DNA from: Clostridia bacterium
GTDB taxonomy: Bacteria; Bacillota; Clostridia; Christensenellales; Pumilibacteraceae
DNA: 64,000 nt
Direction: 5' to 3'
NCBI GenBank assembly: GCA_022791915.1
Contig: JAAWAB010000004.1
Coordinates: 62,001-126,000 of the forward strand
Part shown: positions 33,993-42,935 of the stretch, piece by piece
Position numbering within the stretch: the first letter of the stretch is position 1
How the letters are laid out: the number at the start of each line of letters is the position of its first letter
Program-made: the position numbers and the translations under genes
The notes under the pieces: model-generated
What the model was told of the DNA's origin: nothing
The model's database searches: none
What the model saw: the letters and a program-made list of their open reading frames with translations, nothing else

Positions 33993-34661
33993 ATGGAAAA
34001 GGAAACCGTACATAAGAAAGAATCGCCGCGGACTCGACTGATTTTGGAACAATTGACGCAAACGTATCCGCAGGCGGAATGCGAACTCGAATACGATAAT
34101 CCGTTTCATTTGCTCGTTTCGGTTATTTTATCGGCGCAGTGTACCGATAAACGCGTAAACGAAGTTACTAAAGAGCTTTTCAAGGTTTACGATACGCCCG
34201 AAGATTTTGCAAATGCGGATATCGATACGTTGCAACGACTGATTTTCAGTTGCGGCTTTTATCGTAACAAGTCGGCGAATATTATTGCCGCCGCGCGTGA
34301 TATTGTGGCGCGTTTTAACGGAAAAGTGCCTTCGTCGTTCGACGAACTGCTCACACTGAAAGGAGTGGGAAGAAAGACGGCGAACGTGGTGATGGCGGTG
34401 GCGTTCGGCGGCAACAACATTGCGGTAGATACCCACGTATTCCGTGTAAGCCACCGACTGGGATTCAGCAATGGCAAAACGCCGTTCGACGTGGAAAAAG
34501 ACTTGATGGCGGTGCTCGACCCGTCCGATTATTCGCGTGCGCATCATCTGCTTATCTTTCACGGCAGATATTGTTGTAAGTCGCAACGCCCTTTATGTGA
34601 AAAGTGCCCCGTTGCCGCGCTGTGTTCTGCCGCGCCGCATGCGGAAATCACCCAAAAATAA
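33993..34661 (+). CDS. nth: endonuclease III
   Basis: Base-excision repair glycosylase/AP lyase for oxidised pyrimidines. The 222-residue protein has LSAQCTDKRVNEVT, the helix-hairpin-helix LKGVGRKTANVV with catalytic K128, the catalytic D146 (VDTHVFRV), and a C-terminal 4Fe-4S site with the exact Cys spacing 6-2-5 (C195, C202, C205, C211). It starts without a ribosome binding site directly behind its own promoter, in the end of the AraC gene. It stands alone between the AraC gene and the nfn pair. Confidence 0.96.
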   Translation: MEKETVHKKESPRTRLILEQLTQTYPQAECELEYDNPFHLLVSVILSAQCTDKRVNEVTKELFKVYDTPEDFANADIDTLQRLIFSCGFYRNKSANIIAAARDIVARFNGKVPSSFDELLTLKGVGRKTANVVMAVAFGGNNIAVDTHVFRVSHRLGFSNGKTPFDVEKDLMAVLDPSDYSRAHHLLIFHGRYCCKSQRPLCEKCPVAALCSAAPHAEITQK

Positions 34662-34729
34662 AGATAATTTAGTAAAATCCGGAAGTAAATTCGAATATCC
34701 GAATATAAAAACGGTAATAGGGAGGAGTT

Positions 34730-35557
34730 ATGAATCAGATTCTCAAAAAGACAAGACTGGCGACAAACGTTACCGAATACGTGATTTCGGCGCCCGACGT
34801 GGCACGGCATGCCCGCCCCGGGCAGTTTATTATTTTGCGCGTGGACGAAGAGGGGGAGCGAATTCCGTTTACTATTTGCGATTACGATGCGCAGAACGGA
34901 ACGGTAACCGTTCTCGTGCAAGAAGTGGGATATTCTACCATAAAGTTGTCGCAAGTGCCCGAAGGCGGAAACATTGCCGATTTTGTGGGACCGCTCGGGA
35001 ATCCCACCGATTTATCCGAATATAAGAATATTCTGCTGATTGGCGGCGGAATCGGCGCGGCGGTTATTTATCCGCAGGCAAAAGCGTTGCGGCAAAAAGG
35101 CATGCCCGCCGACGTGATTGTGGGTGCGCGTAATGTGGAACTTATTATGTATGAAAAAGAATTTCGCGCGGCGGCAAAAAATCTGTATCTTATCACCGAC
35201 GACGGAACAAGCGGCATGAAAGGATTCGTAACCGACGAACTTGCCCGCCTTGCGGTAAAAAATACATACGATTGTGTGTTTGCGGTGGGACCCATGCCCA
35301 TGATGAAAGCGGTATGCGACCTGACGGCAAAGTTGGGACTTAAAACAATCGTCAGTATGAATTCCATTATGGTGGACGGCACGGGCATGTGCGGCGGGTG
35401 CCGACTGACCTGCGGCGGCAAAACGAAATATGCCTGCGTAGACGGTCCCGAATTCGACGGGCATCAAATTGATTGGAACGAAGCAATCAATCGCGGCAGA
35501 ACGTACCGCGAACAAGAAGCGGCGCACAAGTGCAGGTTGACAGGGGAGGGAAGATAG
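34730..35557 (+). CDS. nfnA: NfnA-like FAD/NAD-binding subunit (ferredoxin-NADP+ reductase type)
   Basis: A 275-residue subunit: ferredoxin-reductase-like FAD domain (RPGQFIILRVDEEGERIPFTICDY), NAD-binding loop LLIGGGIGAAVIYP and a C-terminal 2Fe-2S site (GMCGGCRLTCGG, last ligand in ACVDGPEF). Together with the next gene it forms the NfnAB electron-bifurcating transhydrogenase, which links NADH and ferredoxin to NADPH; a similar pair was also annotated as glutamate synthase subunits in the past. The ATG has AGGGAGGAG upstream. The next gene follows 1 bp after the stop. Complements the Rnf complex at 52-58 kb. Confidence 0.9.
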   Translation: MNQILKKTRLATNVTEYVISAPDVARHARPGQFIILRVDEEGERIPFTICDYDAQNGTVTVLVQEVGYSTIKLSQVPEGGNIADFVGPLGNPTDLSEYKNILLIGGGIGAAVIYPQAKALRQKGMPADVIVGARNVELIMYEKEFRAAAKNLYLITDDGTSGMKGFVTDELARLAVKNTYDCVFAVGPMPMMKAVCDLTAKLGLKTIVSMNSIMVDGTGMCGGCRLTCGGKTKYACVDGPEFDGHQIDWNEAINRGRTYREQEAAHKCRLTGEGR

Positions 35558-35558
35558 T

Positions 35559-36944
35559 ATGGCGTTCGAGAAAAAACCGAGAAACGTAATGCCCGAGCAA
35601 GCACCCGAAGTGCGGGCACATAATTTCGAAGAAGTGGCGCTCGGGTTCACCGAAGCGCAGATAAAAGACGAGGCGTCGCGGTGCATGCACTGCAAAAACG
35701 CGCCTTGCATGCAAGGTTGCCCCGTGTCGGTTAATATTCCCGACTTTCTGGCTGCGGCGGCGCGCGGCGATTTTGCGGTGGCGGGAGAAATTATCGGAAA
35801 AACGAGCAGTTTGCCGGCTATCTGCGGCAGAGTATGTCCGCAGGAAACGCAGTGCGAAAAAATGTGTTTGCGCGGTAAGGTGGACGGCGCGGTGGCTATC
35901 GGTCAGTGCGAGCGGTTTGTGGGCGACTATATGTTGGCGCATAAAACCGAAAAGCGGAAACCTGTTCCCACGGGTAAACGCGTTGCCGTAATCGGCAGCG
36001 GTCCTGCGGGGCTGACGTGTGCGGCGGAATTATCCAATCACGGCGTACAGGTGACGATATTCGAAGCGTTTCATAAAGCGGGCGGCGTGTTGGTGTACGG
36101 AATTCCCGAATTTCGTTTGCCCAAAGCGCTTGTGCAGTCGGAAATCGAAAAGTTGTGCGGCGGCGGGAATGTGGAAATCAAACTGAATACCGTAGCGGGG
36201 AAAACGCGCACTATGGAAGAAATTGCGCACGAGTACGATGCGGTGTTTATAGGCAGTGGCGCGGGGCTTCCCATGTTTATGAATATCCCCGGCGAAAATC
36301 TCAACGGCGTTTACTCGGCAAACGAATATTTAACGCGCGTGAATCTGATGAAAGCATATTTACCGAACAGTGCTACGCCCGTGCAAATCGGAAAGAACGT
36401 ATCGGTAATCGGGGCGGGCAACGTGGCGATGGACGCGGCAAGAACGGCGCTTCGCATGGGTGCGCAAACGGTACGTATTGTGTACAGAAGGGGGCGTGAA
36501 GAAATGCCTGCCCGCGCCGAAGAGATTCATCATGCCGAACAAGAAGGAATCGAATTTTTGCTGTTAACCAATCCCGTGTCGTTCGGCGGGGAAAACGGTT
36601 GGGTGAAAAGCATGCGGTGCGTTAAAATGGCGCTCGGCGAACCCGATAAGAGCGGACGGCGGTCGCCTGCGCCTATTGCGGGTAGCGAGTACGACGTGGA
36701 AACCGATATGGTTATCGTGGCGCTCGGAACGCGTCCCAATCCGTTAATAAAAAACAGTTTTGCAGCACTGAAAACCAACGAAAAGGGCACAATAGTAGTA
36801 GACGAAGAAACCATGCAAACCAGCGTGGAAAATATGTATGCGGGCGGCGACGCCGTAACGGGCGCGGCAACGGTGATTCTTGCCATGGGTGCGGGAAGAA
36901 AGGCAAGCAAAGCGATTCTCGAAAAGTTGGGAATACGGACGTAA
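35559..36944 (+). CDS. nfnB: NfnB-like NADPH-dependent subunit (GltD family)
   Basis: A 461-residue glutamate-synthase-small-subunit-type flavoprotein. N-terminal region with two 4Fe-4S sites (CMHCKNAPCMQGCP and CGRVCPQETQCEKMC), FAD loop VIGSGPAGLTCA, GYGIPEFRLPK-like segment (VYGIPEFRLPK), NADPH loop VIGAGNVAMDAARTALRMG, and the closing YAGGDAVTGAATVILAMGAGR. No large GltB subunit is nearby, and the neighbour is NfnA, so the bifurcating transhydrogenase is the better call. Starts 1 bp after nfnA. Confidence 0.92.
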   Translation: MAFEKKPRNVMPEQAPEVRAHNFEEVALGFTEAQIKDEASRCMHCKNAPCMQGCPVSVNIPDFLAAAARGDFAVAGEIIGKTSSLPAICGRVCPQETQCEKMCLRGKVDGAVAIGQCERFVGDYMLAHKTEKRKPVPTGKRVAVIGSGPAGLTCAAELSNHGVQVTIFEAFHKAGGVLVYGIPEFRLPKALVQSEIEKLCGGGNVEIKLNTVAGKTRTMEEIAHEYDAVFIGSGAGLPMFMNIPGENLNGVYSANEYLTRVNLMKAYLPNSATPVQIGKNVSVIGAGNVAMDAARTALRMGAQTVRIVYRRGREEMPARAEEIHHAEQEGIEFLLLTNPVSFGGENGWVKSMRCVKMALGEPDKSGRRSPAPIAGSEYDVETDMVIVALGTRPNPLIKNSFAALKTNEKGTIVVDEETMQTSVENMYAGGDAVTGAATVILAMGAGRKASKAILEKLGIRT

Positions 36945-36999
36945 GAAAACCGTCGCGGCATATAACGTTGCGTTGGCATAAAAAGACACAGAGGAAACA

Positions 37000-38259
37000 A
37001 TGTTTGTAGACAGAGTAAGAATATACATCAAAGCGGGTAACGGCGGCGCAGGATGCACCAGTTTTTATACCGAGAAATACGTGAGTAACGGCGGACCCGA
37101 CGGCGGCGACGGCGGCGCGGGCGGAGATATTGTATTTGTTGCCGATGCGCGCATGACGTCGCTTTTGGATTTTAAGTACGAATCGCATTTCCGTGCGCCC
37201 GACGGCGAACGGGGCAGCGGACGGTATTGTAACGGAAAGGCGGGCAAAGAATTGATTATCCGCGTGCCGCGCGGCACCGTGATTGCGGATACCGAGAGCG
37301 GCGGAATTATTGCGGATTTATTCGAGGACGGCGAAAAGATAACCGTGCTTAAAGGCGGCAGGGGCGGCAAGGGCAACGCGCGTTTCAAGTCGAGCCGCAG
37401 GCAAGCGCCGCATTTTTCGCAGTTGGGCGAACAGACCGAAGAGCGTCGCGTAACGCTCGAACTCAAAACCATTGCCGACGTCGGGTTGGTGGGATATCCC
37501 AACGTGGGGAAAAGTACGTTGCTGTCGGTGGTAAGTTCGGCAAAGCCTAAAATCGCCAACTATCATTTTACTACGCTCTCTCCCAATCTGGGCGCGGTGC
37601 GGTACTACGACCACGGTTTTGTGGTTGCCGACATTCCCGGACTGATTGAAGGGGCGAGCAAGGGCGCAGGATTGGGAACCGACTTTTTGCGGCACGTGGA
37701 ACGGACGCGTTTGATTGTTCACGTGATTGATATTTCGGGCAGTGAAGGGCGCGACCCTGCGGAAGATTACAAAAACATCAACCGCGAATTGAAGGGTTTT
37801 TCGCCCGAATTGGCAAAGCGCCCGCAGATTGTGGCATTGAATAAAGCGGAGTTATTGCCCGATGACCGTGCAATCACCGAATTTAAGCGCAAAGTGAAAG
37901 TTCCGTGCATTCCCGTGAGCGCGCTCACGAAAAAGGGATTGGACGAGCTGTTGCGATGCGTTTGGGAAACGCTGTCTACTCTTCCGCCTGTGGCACCGCT
38001 CGACTTCGAGCCGTTTGTGTATCCCGAACGGGATACGTCGGGTTTCTCCGTTCGGCGTGACGACGACGGGGCGTACGAAGTGTGCGGCGGCATGATTGAA
38101 GAATTGGCACGCGGCGTTGTGCTTGACAGCTACGATAGTTTCACCTATTTTCAAAAGCGCTTGCGTGACGACGGCGTGATTAAAGCGCTTAAAAAAGCGG
38201 GCGCGGGAGAAGGCGATACCGTTCGGATACTGGATGTGGAATTTGAATTTATTGATTAA
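37000..38259 (+). CDS. obg: GTPase Obg (CgtA)
   Basis: Large-subunit ribosome assembly and stress GTPase. The 419-residue protein has the glycine-rich Obg fold (1-158; GGPDGGDGGAGGD), the GTPase domain with P-loop GYPNVGKST (about 165-173), DIPGLIEGAS and NKAE, and a C-terminal OCT domain (about 345-419). The RBS is GAGGAAAC. It lies 10 bp before the nadD fusion, the usual obg-nadD-yqeK-rsfS order of Firmicutes, but yhbY, often nearby, is instead at 42.9 kb. Confidence 0.97.
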   Translation: MFVDRVRIYIKAGNGGAGCTSFYTEKYVSNGGPDGGDGGAGGDIVFVADARMTSLLDFKYESHFRAPDGERGSGRYCNGKAGKELIIRVPRGTVIADTESGGIIADLFEDGEKITVLKGGRGGKGNARFKSSRRQAPHFSQLGEQTEERRVTLELKTIADVGLVGYPNVGKSTLLSVVSSAKPKIANYHFTTLSPNLGAVRYYDHGFVVADIPGLIEGASKGAGLGTDFLRHVERTRLIVHVIDISGSEGRDPAEDYKNINRELKGFSPELAKRPQIVALNKAELLPDDRAITEFKRKVKVPCIPVSALTKKGLDELLRCVWETLSTLPPVAPLDFEPFVYPERDTSGFSVRRDDDGAYEVCGGMIEELARGVVLDSYDSFTYFQKRLRDDGVIKALKKAGAGEGDTVRILDVEFEFID

Positions 38260-38269
38260 GAGGACTATT

Positions 38270-39874
38270 ATGACAGACAAAGTACAAAAGGTTGCGGTGC
38301 TCGGTGGCAGTTTTGACCCCGTTACCGATGCGCATTTGGAGATTATACGAGCGCTTTCGGCAAAATTTTCGCGCGTGGTGGTGTTGCCGTGCTATATTTC
38401 TCCCTTTAAGCAAGAAGGATGTTATGCAAGCGGCGAAGACCGCGTGAAGATGCTACGCAAGGTAACGGCGGATTTGGAAAACGTAAAAGTTTCCAAATGG
38501 GAAATCAAGCGCGAAAAAGTGAGTTACAGTGTAGACGCCGTGCGCCACTATCAAGAAAAATACGAAGGTGCCGAAATCTATTTTGTTATCGGTTCCGATT
38601 GTCTGGCAGGATTGCCCGAGTGGAAAGACGCCGACTATCTGGCGCAGAATGCTGTTTTTTATCTGATTCGTCGCCCCGGATATGCGGTTTCCAAAAAAGT
38701 AATCGAGCCGCTCAAAGCACTCGGGTTTCGCTTTAAGTCGGCGGGGGTTAAAGTGTCCGATTGCTCGTCCGCATTGGTGCGTGCGTCGGTGGCATTCGGC
38801 AAAGCGGGCGATTATGTGCCTGCGGAAGCGGCGGAGTATATCGAAAAACACGAACTGTATACACAGTTTGTTCCGTTTGTAAAAGCATTTCGTGTGTTCG
38901 GCGTAAAGTCGGAACGAATCGAACACACATTTCGTGCCGTTAAAGCGGGCATTACGCTTGCAAAGTTGCACGGTGAAGATATAGCGGAAGTGACTACGGC
39001 ACTCATTTTGCATGATGTGGGCAAATATGCGTCTGCCGAACTGCTTGAAAAACAGGAAATTACGGTGCCGCTGTACGATTTGTACGCGAAAACGGCTCCT
39101 GCTGTGTTGCACGCTCACGTTTCTGCGGCGATTGCACGCTCTTACTGCAAAGTGAGCGATCGGATTGCGGACGCCATACGCAAGCATACGACGGGCGACG
39201 CGGAGATGAGCGTGCTCGATAAAATCGTTTATCTTGCCGACGCAACGGAAGAAGGGCGCGACTATGAAGGCGTAGTGCAGTTGCGAAGGTTGGCGGCAAA
39301 AGATTTGGACAGAGCTATGCTGTATTCATTAAAAGCAACGGTTAAAAATCTGAAAAGCGAAGGTAAACCGATTTGCGAAGATACGGTTTTTGCACTCAAA
39401 AAATTTACCGAAATTCGCAAAGCGGTATTGACGGCAAAACGTGCCGCGCCCGTGTTCGGCGTTCAATCCGAAGAACCGATAAAACGGGAAGAACAAGCAA
39501 TGGGTATTTGTCCCGCAGAACTTAAAAAGGGGGACAGCAAAGCGCTTGCGTATTATATTGCCGAACGGGCGGACGAGAAAAAAGGACGCGATATTTTGGT
39601 GGTCGATATCGGGCAAAAAACGGTGATTGCCGATTATTTCGTAATCGTGGGGGCGGGGTCTACCACGGCGGTGAAAGCCATTGCCGATTATGTGGACGAA
39701 AAGTTGAGCAAGGATTGCGGAATAGAACCTATTCGCCGCGACGTTTCGCCTAAATGGGCGGTTATCGATTACGGCGGTGTGATTTTGCACGTTCAGCATG
39801 AGGAAGCGCGCGAATTTTATCGACTTGACAAGTTGTGGGATAACGGAGATAATATCGTCCGTTTCCGCCGATAA
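38270..39874 (+). CDS. NadD-YqeK-RsfS fusion protein
   Basis: One 534-residue reading frame holding three proteins that are normally separate. Residues 1-190: nicotinate-nucleotide adenylyltransferase NadD (GGSFDPVTDAH 12-22; SSALVR near 166). About 205-395: YqeK-type HD hydrolase, with HTFRAVKAG and LILHDVGKY (HD at 248-249), the family that splits Ap4A. About 411-534: ribosomal silencing factor RsfS (KALAYYIAERA, IADYFVIVGAGSTTAVKAIADYV, YGGVILHVQHEEAREFYRLD). An internal ATG at 39500 with GGGAAG upstream could make RsfS alone. The start at 38270 follows AGAGG. Confidence 0.93.
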   Translation: MTDKVQKVAVLGGSFDPVTDAHLEIIRALSAKFSRVVVLPCYISPFKQEGCYASGEDRVKMLRKVTADLENVKVSKWEIKREKVSYSVDAVRHYQEKYEGAEIYFVIGSDCLAGLPEWKDADYLAQNAVFYLIRRPGYAVSKKVIEPLKALGFRFKSAGVKVSDCSSALVRASVAFGKAGDYVPAEAAEYIEKHELYTQFVPFVKAFRVFGVKSERIEHTFRAVKAGITLAKLHGEDIAEVTTALILHDVGKYASAELLEKQEITVPLYDLYAKTAPAVLHAHVSAAIARSYCKVSDRIADAIRKHTTGDAEMSVLDKIVYLADATEEGRDYEGVVQLRRLAAKDLDRAMLYSLKATVKNLKSEGKPICEDTVFALKKFTEIRKAVLTAKRAAPVFGVQSEEPIKREEQAMGICPAELKKGDSKALAYYIAERADEKKGRDILVVDIGQKTVIADYFVIVGAGSTTAVKAIADYVDEKLSKDCGIEPIRRDVSPKWAVIDYGGVILHVQHEEAREFYRLDKLWDNGDNIVRFRR

Positions 39875-39902
39875 ATTTGTTCGAAAAAATATTTGAAAAA
39901 AC

Positions 39903-39931
39903 TTGACAAAACAACAATACGGTTGTATCCT
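39903..39931 (+). promoter_or_regulatory. promoter of the riboswitch-ribU unit
   Basis: TTGACA (39903-39908), 17-nt spacer, TATCCT (39926-39931). The start point near 39938 coincides with the beginning of the riboswitch P1 stem. Confidence 0.8.
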
Positions 39932-39935
39932 ATAT

Positions 39936-40055
39936 ATGCAAGTTTAGGGGCGGGGCGTGATTCCCCACCGGCGGTAACAGTCCGCGAGCGCATTTGCGCA
40001 TGATGGGGTGAAATTCCCCGACCGACGGTATAGTCCGGATGAAATAGGCTTGCAT
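39936..40055 (+). ncRNA. FMN riboswitch (RFN element)
   Basis: The conserved blocks are present in order: AGGGGCGGGG, GATTCCCCACCGGCGGTAA, AGTCCGCGAGC, GGTGAAATTCC, GACCGACGGTATAGTC and GGATGAAATAGG. The P1 stem pairs ATGCAAG (39936-39942) with CTTGCAT (40049-40055). FMN binding should favour the terminator at 40077-40108 and switch off riboflavin uptake by the RibU gene. Confidence 0.96.
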
Positions 40056-40076
40056 GCAATTTTTTTCGCATGAAAT

Positions 40077-40108
40077 CCCGCCCCGTTATTCAGCGGCGGC
40101 GGGTTTTT
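40077..40108 (+). terminator. riboswitch expression-platform terminator
   Basis: CCCGCC (40077-40082) pairs with GGCGGG (40098-40103), extended by a CCG/CGG pair across a bulge, and is followed by TTTTT. It lies 22 nt after the aptamer and 42 nt before the ribU start, so the switch acts by transcription termination. Confidence 0.85.
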
Positions 40109-40149
40109 CGTTGTCCGCGACAAAAAGTTGCAGGAGGGCACAATTATTT

Positions 40150-40878
40150 ATGAAAGAAAAGTTTTTCAGCACCAAAAACATCACGGTGGCGGCAGTTATG
40201 ACGGCAATATCGTTCGTTTTGTATATGTTCGTGAAATTCCCGTTGCCGTTTTTGTTTCCCGCCTTTTTAGACGTGCAATTTTCCGAAATGCCGGCTCTCA
40301 TTACGGGCTTTATGATGGGACCCGTTTGGGGTGGCGTGGTGATTGTGCTTAAATGCTTGCTTAAAATGCCGTTTTCGGGTACCGCTTGTGTGGGAGAGTT
40401 GGGCGACCTTATAATGGGAATCGCTTTCGTAGTGCCCGCGTCGTTGATTTATAAAAAATTTCGTACCAAAAAAGGGGCGCTCATCGGTTTGATTGTGGGT
40501 ACGCTCTCCGAACTTGCGATTGCGTTGCTTGTGAACGGGTTGGTGCTCATTCCGTTCTATGCCAAAGCATTCGGGTGGGATATGATTGTGGGAATGTTGC
40601 AAAAACTGTTTCCCGACGTTTCACGGGCGAGCTTTTATCGCTATTATTTGCCGCTTTCCGTTTTGCCGTTTAATTTATTGCGGCTCTCTGTTTGCTCGCT
40701 GATTACCTTTTTTGTGTATAAGCACTTACATAAACTTATCGACCGTATGTTTGCCCGTCAAATGGGAAGAAAGAACGTGACGGCGGACGGTGTTGCGGAA
40801 ATTGCGGCAACCGAATCTGCGACGGACGAAAACGGTACGCAGGAAAATACGGAAGGGCATATCCCGTCCGCGCAATGA
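40150..40878 (+). CDS. ribU: ECF transporter riboflavin S component RibU
   Basis: Membrane protein of 242 residues that binds riboflavin and works with a shared ECF energy module (not in this window). Five to six helices; family signatures include PFLFPAFLDVQFSEMPALITGFMMGP-type (split here as FPAFLDVQFSE and PALITGFMMGP) and VVIVLKCLLK. The C-terminal 40 residues are a polar tail unusual in length. FMN riboswitch control confirms the substrate class. AGGAGG precedes the ATG by 12 nt. Confidence 0.94.
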   Translation: MKEKFFSTKNITVAAVMTAISFVLYMFVKFPLPFLFPAFLDVQFSEMPALITGFMMGPVWGGVVIVLKCLLKMPFSGTACVGELGDLIMGIAFVVPASLIYKKFRTKKGALIGLIVGTLSELAIALLVNGLVLIPFYAKAFGWDMIVGMLQKLFPDVSRASFYRYYLPLSVLPFNLLRLSVCSLITFFVYKHLHKLIDRMFARQMGRKNVTADGVAEIAATESATDENGTQENTEGHIPSAQ

Positions 40879-40894
40879 AATGCTTTGTTTGTGT

Positions 40895-40923
40895 TTGACT
40901 TTTCCGCAAAAAAGTGGTATAAT
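40895..40923 (+). promoter_or_regulatory. promoter of the 40977-47411 operon
   Basis: TTGACT (40895-40900), 17-nt spacer, TATAAT (40918-40923). It leaves a leader near 45 nt and drives a chain of eight or nine closely packed genes. Confidence 0.82.
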
Positions 40924-40976
40924 AAATAATATAGAAAAGTATACGGAAAGTGTACTGTTTCAGCGGGGACGTCAAC

Positions 40977-42509
40977 ATGCAGAACAGAGAAAAAATTCTC
41001 AAAGAAATCAACGATGTGCAATTACAGTTGAATATCGTGGAAACGGCGGCAACCATTACCGTATCCGATGAAGAAAAAGAGCATTGGAACGAAAAGCGTG
41101 CCGTTTTGCAGGCGCGTCTTGAAACGCTACGCAATCAGTTAGACGAAGAATCGAACGAAAGCGTTGCGGTTATCGATGATGAAACAGCGGACGCTATGCT
41201 CGACGGCATTCTCCGTGTACAGGAAGATAATGAATTTGCGGGGGCTGTGCCCGTAGCGGACGGAGCGGAATCCGACGCGACCGATAAAATGGCGGATGCC
41301 ATGTTTGCGCGCATTCTGAATGCCGATGAATCCGATTTGGCGGTTTCCGATAATGCAATGCAAGGGGAAATTCTGTTTGATGCCGACAAGGCGGACGGGA
41401 AAGAAACGGCAGACGTTATGGCGAATGCAATCATAGGGAATATTTTGGCTACGAACGAACCCGCTACGATTGACGACGAAACGGCAGACGCTATGCTTGA
41501 CGCTATACTTTCGGCTGTGGCGCCCGAAGAAACGGCAGAAAAAAGCGAAAAATCGGCGGAATCTGTTATGGCAATCCCTTCCGAACCGATGGCGGAACAG
41601 CCGCTGAACAAAGTTTTGCAGGCGGAAAAAGCGCCCGAAGAAAAGATTGTGCCCATGCAGGAACCTGCGAAAACGGATTCGGACGAAAGGTTGACGTTGC
41701 AGACGGTAGACCCGACGATTGCCAATGAAATTTTACGTGAGATTATGGCTGCGAACGAGCGGATTGCCGAAGTGGAACGCACAATGCGTACGGTAGACGG
41801 CGCGGCATTTGCCCGAAAAGCGGCGGAGCCCGAAATCGACCCCGATACGAGTAAACAGATAGAAACGCTCCGTGCGGAAGCGGACGAGGCAAACAGACGC
41901 GCACAAGCCGCGCTTGCCGAAGCCGAAAAACTCAAAAAAGAAGCGGAACAAATTAAACTTGCGGCGGAAACGGAACGTGCCATGTACGCTGCGGAAATGG
42001 AATTGCAGCGCGGTACGCGCAGTGCGGAAGAAACCATGCGTGTAGCGAACGAGCAGGCGGCAAAAGATAAACTTGCCGAAAAAATTGCGCGTCGCAAAGC
42101 GGAAATCACGGCGATTCGTAACGGGTTGCAAGATGTGAAAGATACCGACAGCGCATTTTTGTTGCGCGAGAAGTTGTTTTCCGTTCAACTTGTGTTGGAT
42201 GAAGAAGAACGGAACAGCCCCGAAATCACATACTTACTCACCAAATCGATGGACGACGTGAGTCATGCGCTGGAAGTGGCGGAACTGAAACGCCGTATAG
42301 CGGTGCTTACGGCGGCACCGCGTTCCGTGCCCAAGCTTCCTGTAAAAAAGGCGGCGCCCAAGAAAAAACCGACTGCCAAAAAGAAACCCGCAAAGAAGAA
42401 AAGAGCGGTGGCGGCAAAAAAAAGACCGCCTGCGCGTCCTGCGCACCCGCCTGCAAAGCGGAGATATATGCCGCGTCCGTCGCCTTATTCTCCGCGGTAT
42501 TACAGATAA
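40977..42509 (+). CDS. unknown protein with ETADAML repeats, coiled coil and basic histone-like tail
   Basis: A 510-residue protein I cannot assign. N-terminal coiled coil (1-60), then five related short motifs with the core (D)ETADAML-x-x-IL at about 66-79, 102-114, 143-157, 164-178 and 245-257; two copies are almost identical. A long Ala/Glu/Lys coiled coil follows (290-445), then a tail of 60 residues almost all K, R, P and A (AAPKKKPTAKKKPAKKKR). No signal or membrane segment. The tail resembles histone-H1-like DNA- or RNA-binding tails. First gene of the operon with tsaE 3 bp later. RBS GGGGA. Confidence 0.8.
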   Translation: MQNREKILKEINDVQLQLNIVETAATITVSDEEKEHWNEKRAVLQARLETLRNQLDEESNESVAVIDDETADAMLDGILRVQEDNEFAGAVPVADGAESDATDKMADAMFARILNADESDLAVSDNAMQGEILFDADKADGKETADVMANAIIGNILATNEPATIDDETADAMLDAILSAVAPEETAEKSEKSAESVMAIPSEPMAEQPLNKVLQAEKAPEEKIVPMQEPAKTDSDERLTLQTVDPTIANEILREIMAANERIAEVERTMRTVDGAAFARKAAEPEIDPDTSKQIETLRAEADEANRRAQAALAEAEKLKKEAEQIKLAAETERAMYAAEMELQRGTRSAEETMRVANEQAAKDKLAEKIARRKAEITAIRNGLQDVKDTDSAFLLREKLFSVQLVLDEEERNSPEITYLLTKSMDDVSHALEVAELKRRIAVLTAAPRSVPKLPVKKAAPKKKPTAKKKPAKKKRAVAAKKRPPARPAHPPAKRRYMPRPSPYSPRYYR

Positions 42510-42512
42510 GCT

Positions 42513-42935
42513 ATGCGGTATGTGAGTAACGGCGAATCGCAAACGCTTGCTTACGGGCGCATGTTGGGAAACGGTCTTACCGGCGGAGAAATTATTACCT
42601 TGCACGGCGATTTGGGTGCGGGGAAAACGGTATTTACAAAAGGGATTGCCGTAGCGCTCGGAATTTCCGACCCGATTGTAAGCCCTACGTTTACGCTTAT
42701 GAACGAATACGACGGCGGCAGGCTTGTATTGTATCATTATGACGCCTATCGTTTGCATAACGGTGCCGAAGCGCAGGAAGCGGGACTTGACGAATTTTTC
42801 GGAGATGAACGGGGCGTGTGCGTTATCGAATGGTCGGAAAATATTGCCGATATTTTGCAATCATATAAGAAAACAGGCGTGCATATTGTACGCAAAGACG
42901 AAAATACGAGGATAATCGAAATTGCTGACGAGTAA
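42513..42935 (+). CDS. tsaE: tRNA threonylcarbamoyladenosine biosynthesis ATPase TsaE
   Basis: A 140-residue P-loop protein for the t6A modification of tRNA. Walker A is GDLGAGKT (32-39), followed by SPTFTLMNEY and HYDAYRL, both family hallmarks, and VIEWSEN near the end. It acts with TsaB and TsaD; tsaB is two genes further on, TsaD is not in the window. It starts 3 bp after the coiled-coil gene and overlaps yhbY by 14 bp. Confidence 0.95.
   Translation: MRYVSNGESQTLAYGRMLGNGLTGGEIITLHGDLGAGKTVFTKGIAVALGISDPIVSPTFTLMNEYDGGRLVLYHYDAYRLHNGAEAQEAGLDEFFGDERGVCVIEWSENIADILQSYKKTGVHIVRKDENTRIIEIADE

Noticed and set aside
35559-36944. Glutamate synthase small subunit GltD
   Set aside because: No large subunit is present and the neighbour is an NfnA-type flavoprotein, so the bifurcating transhydrogenase fits better.
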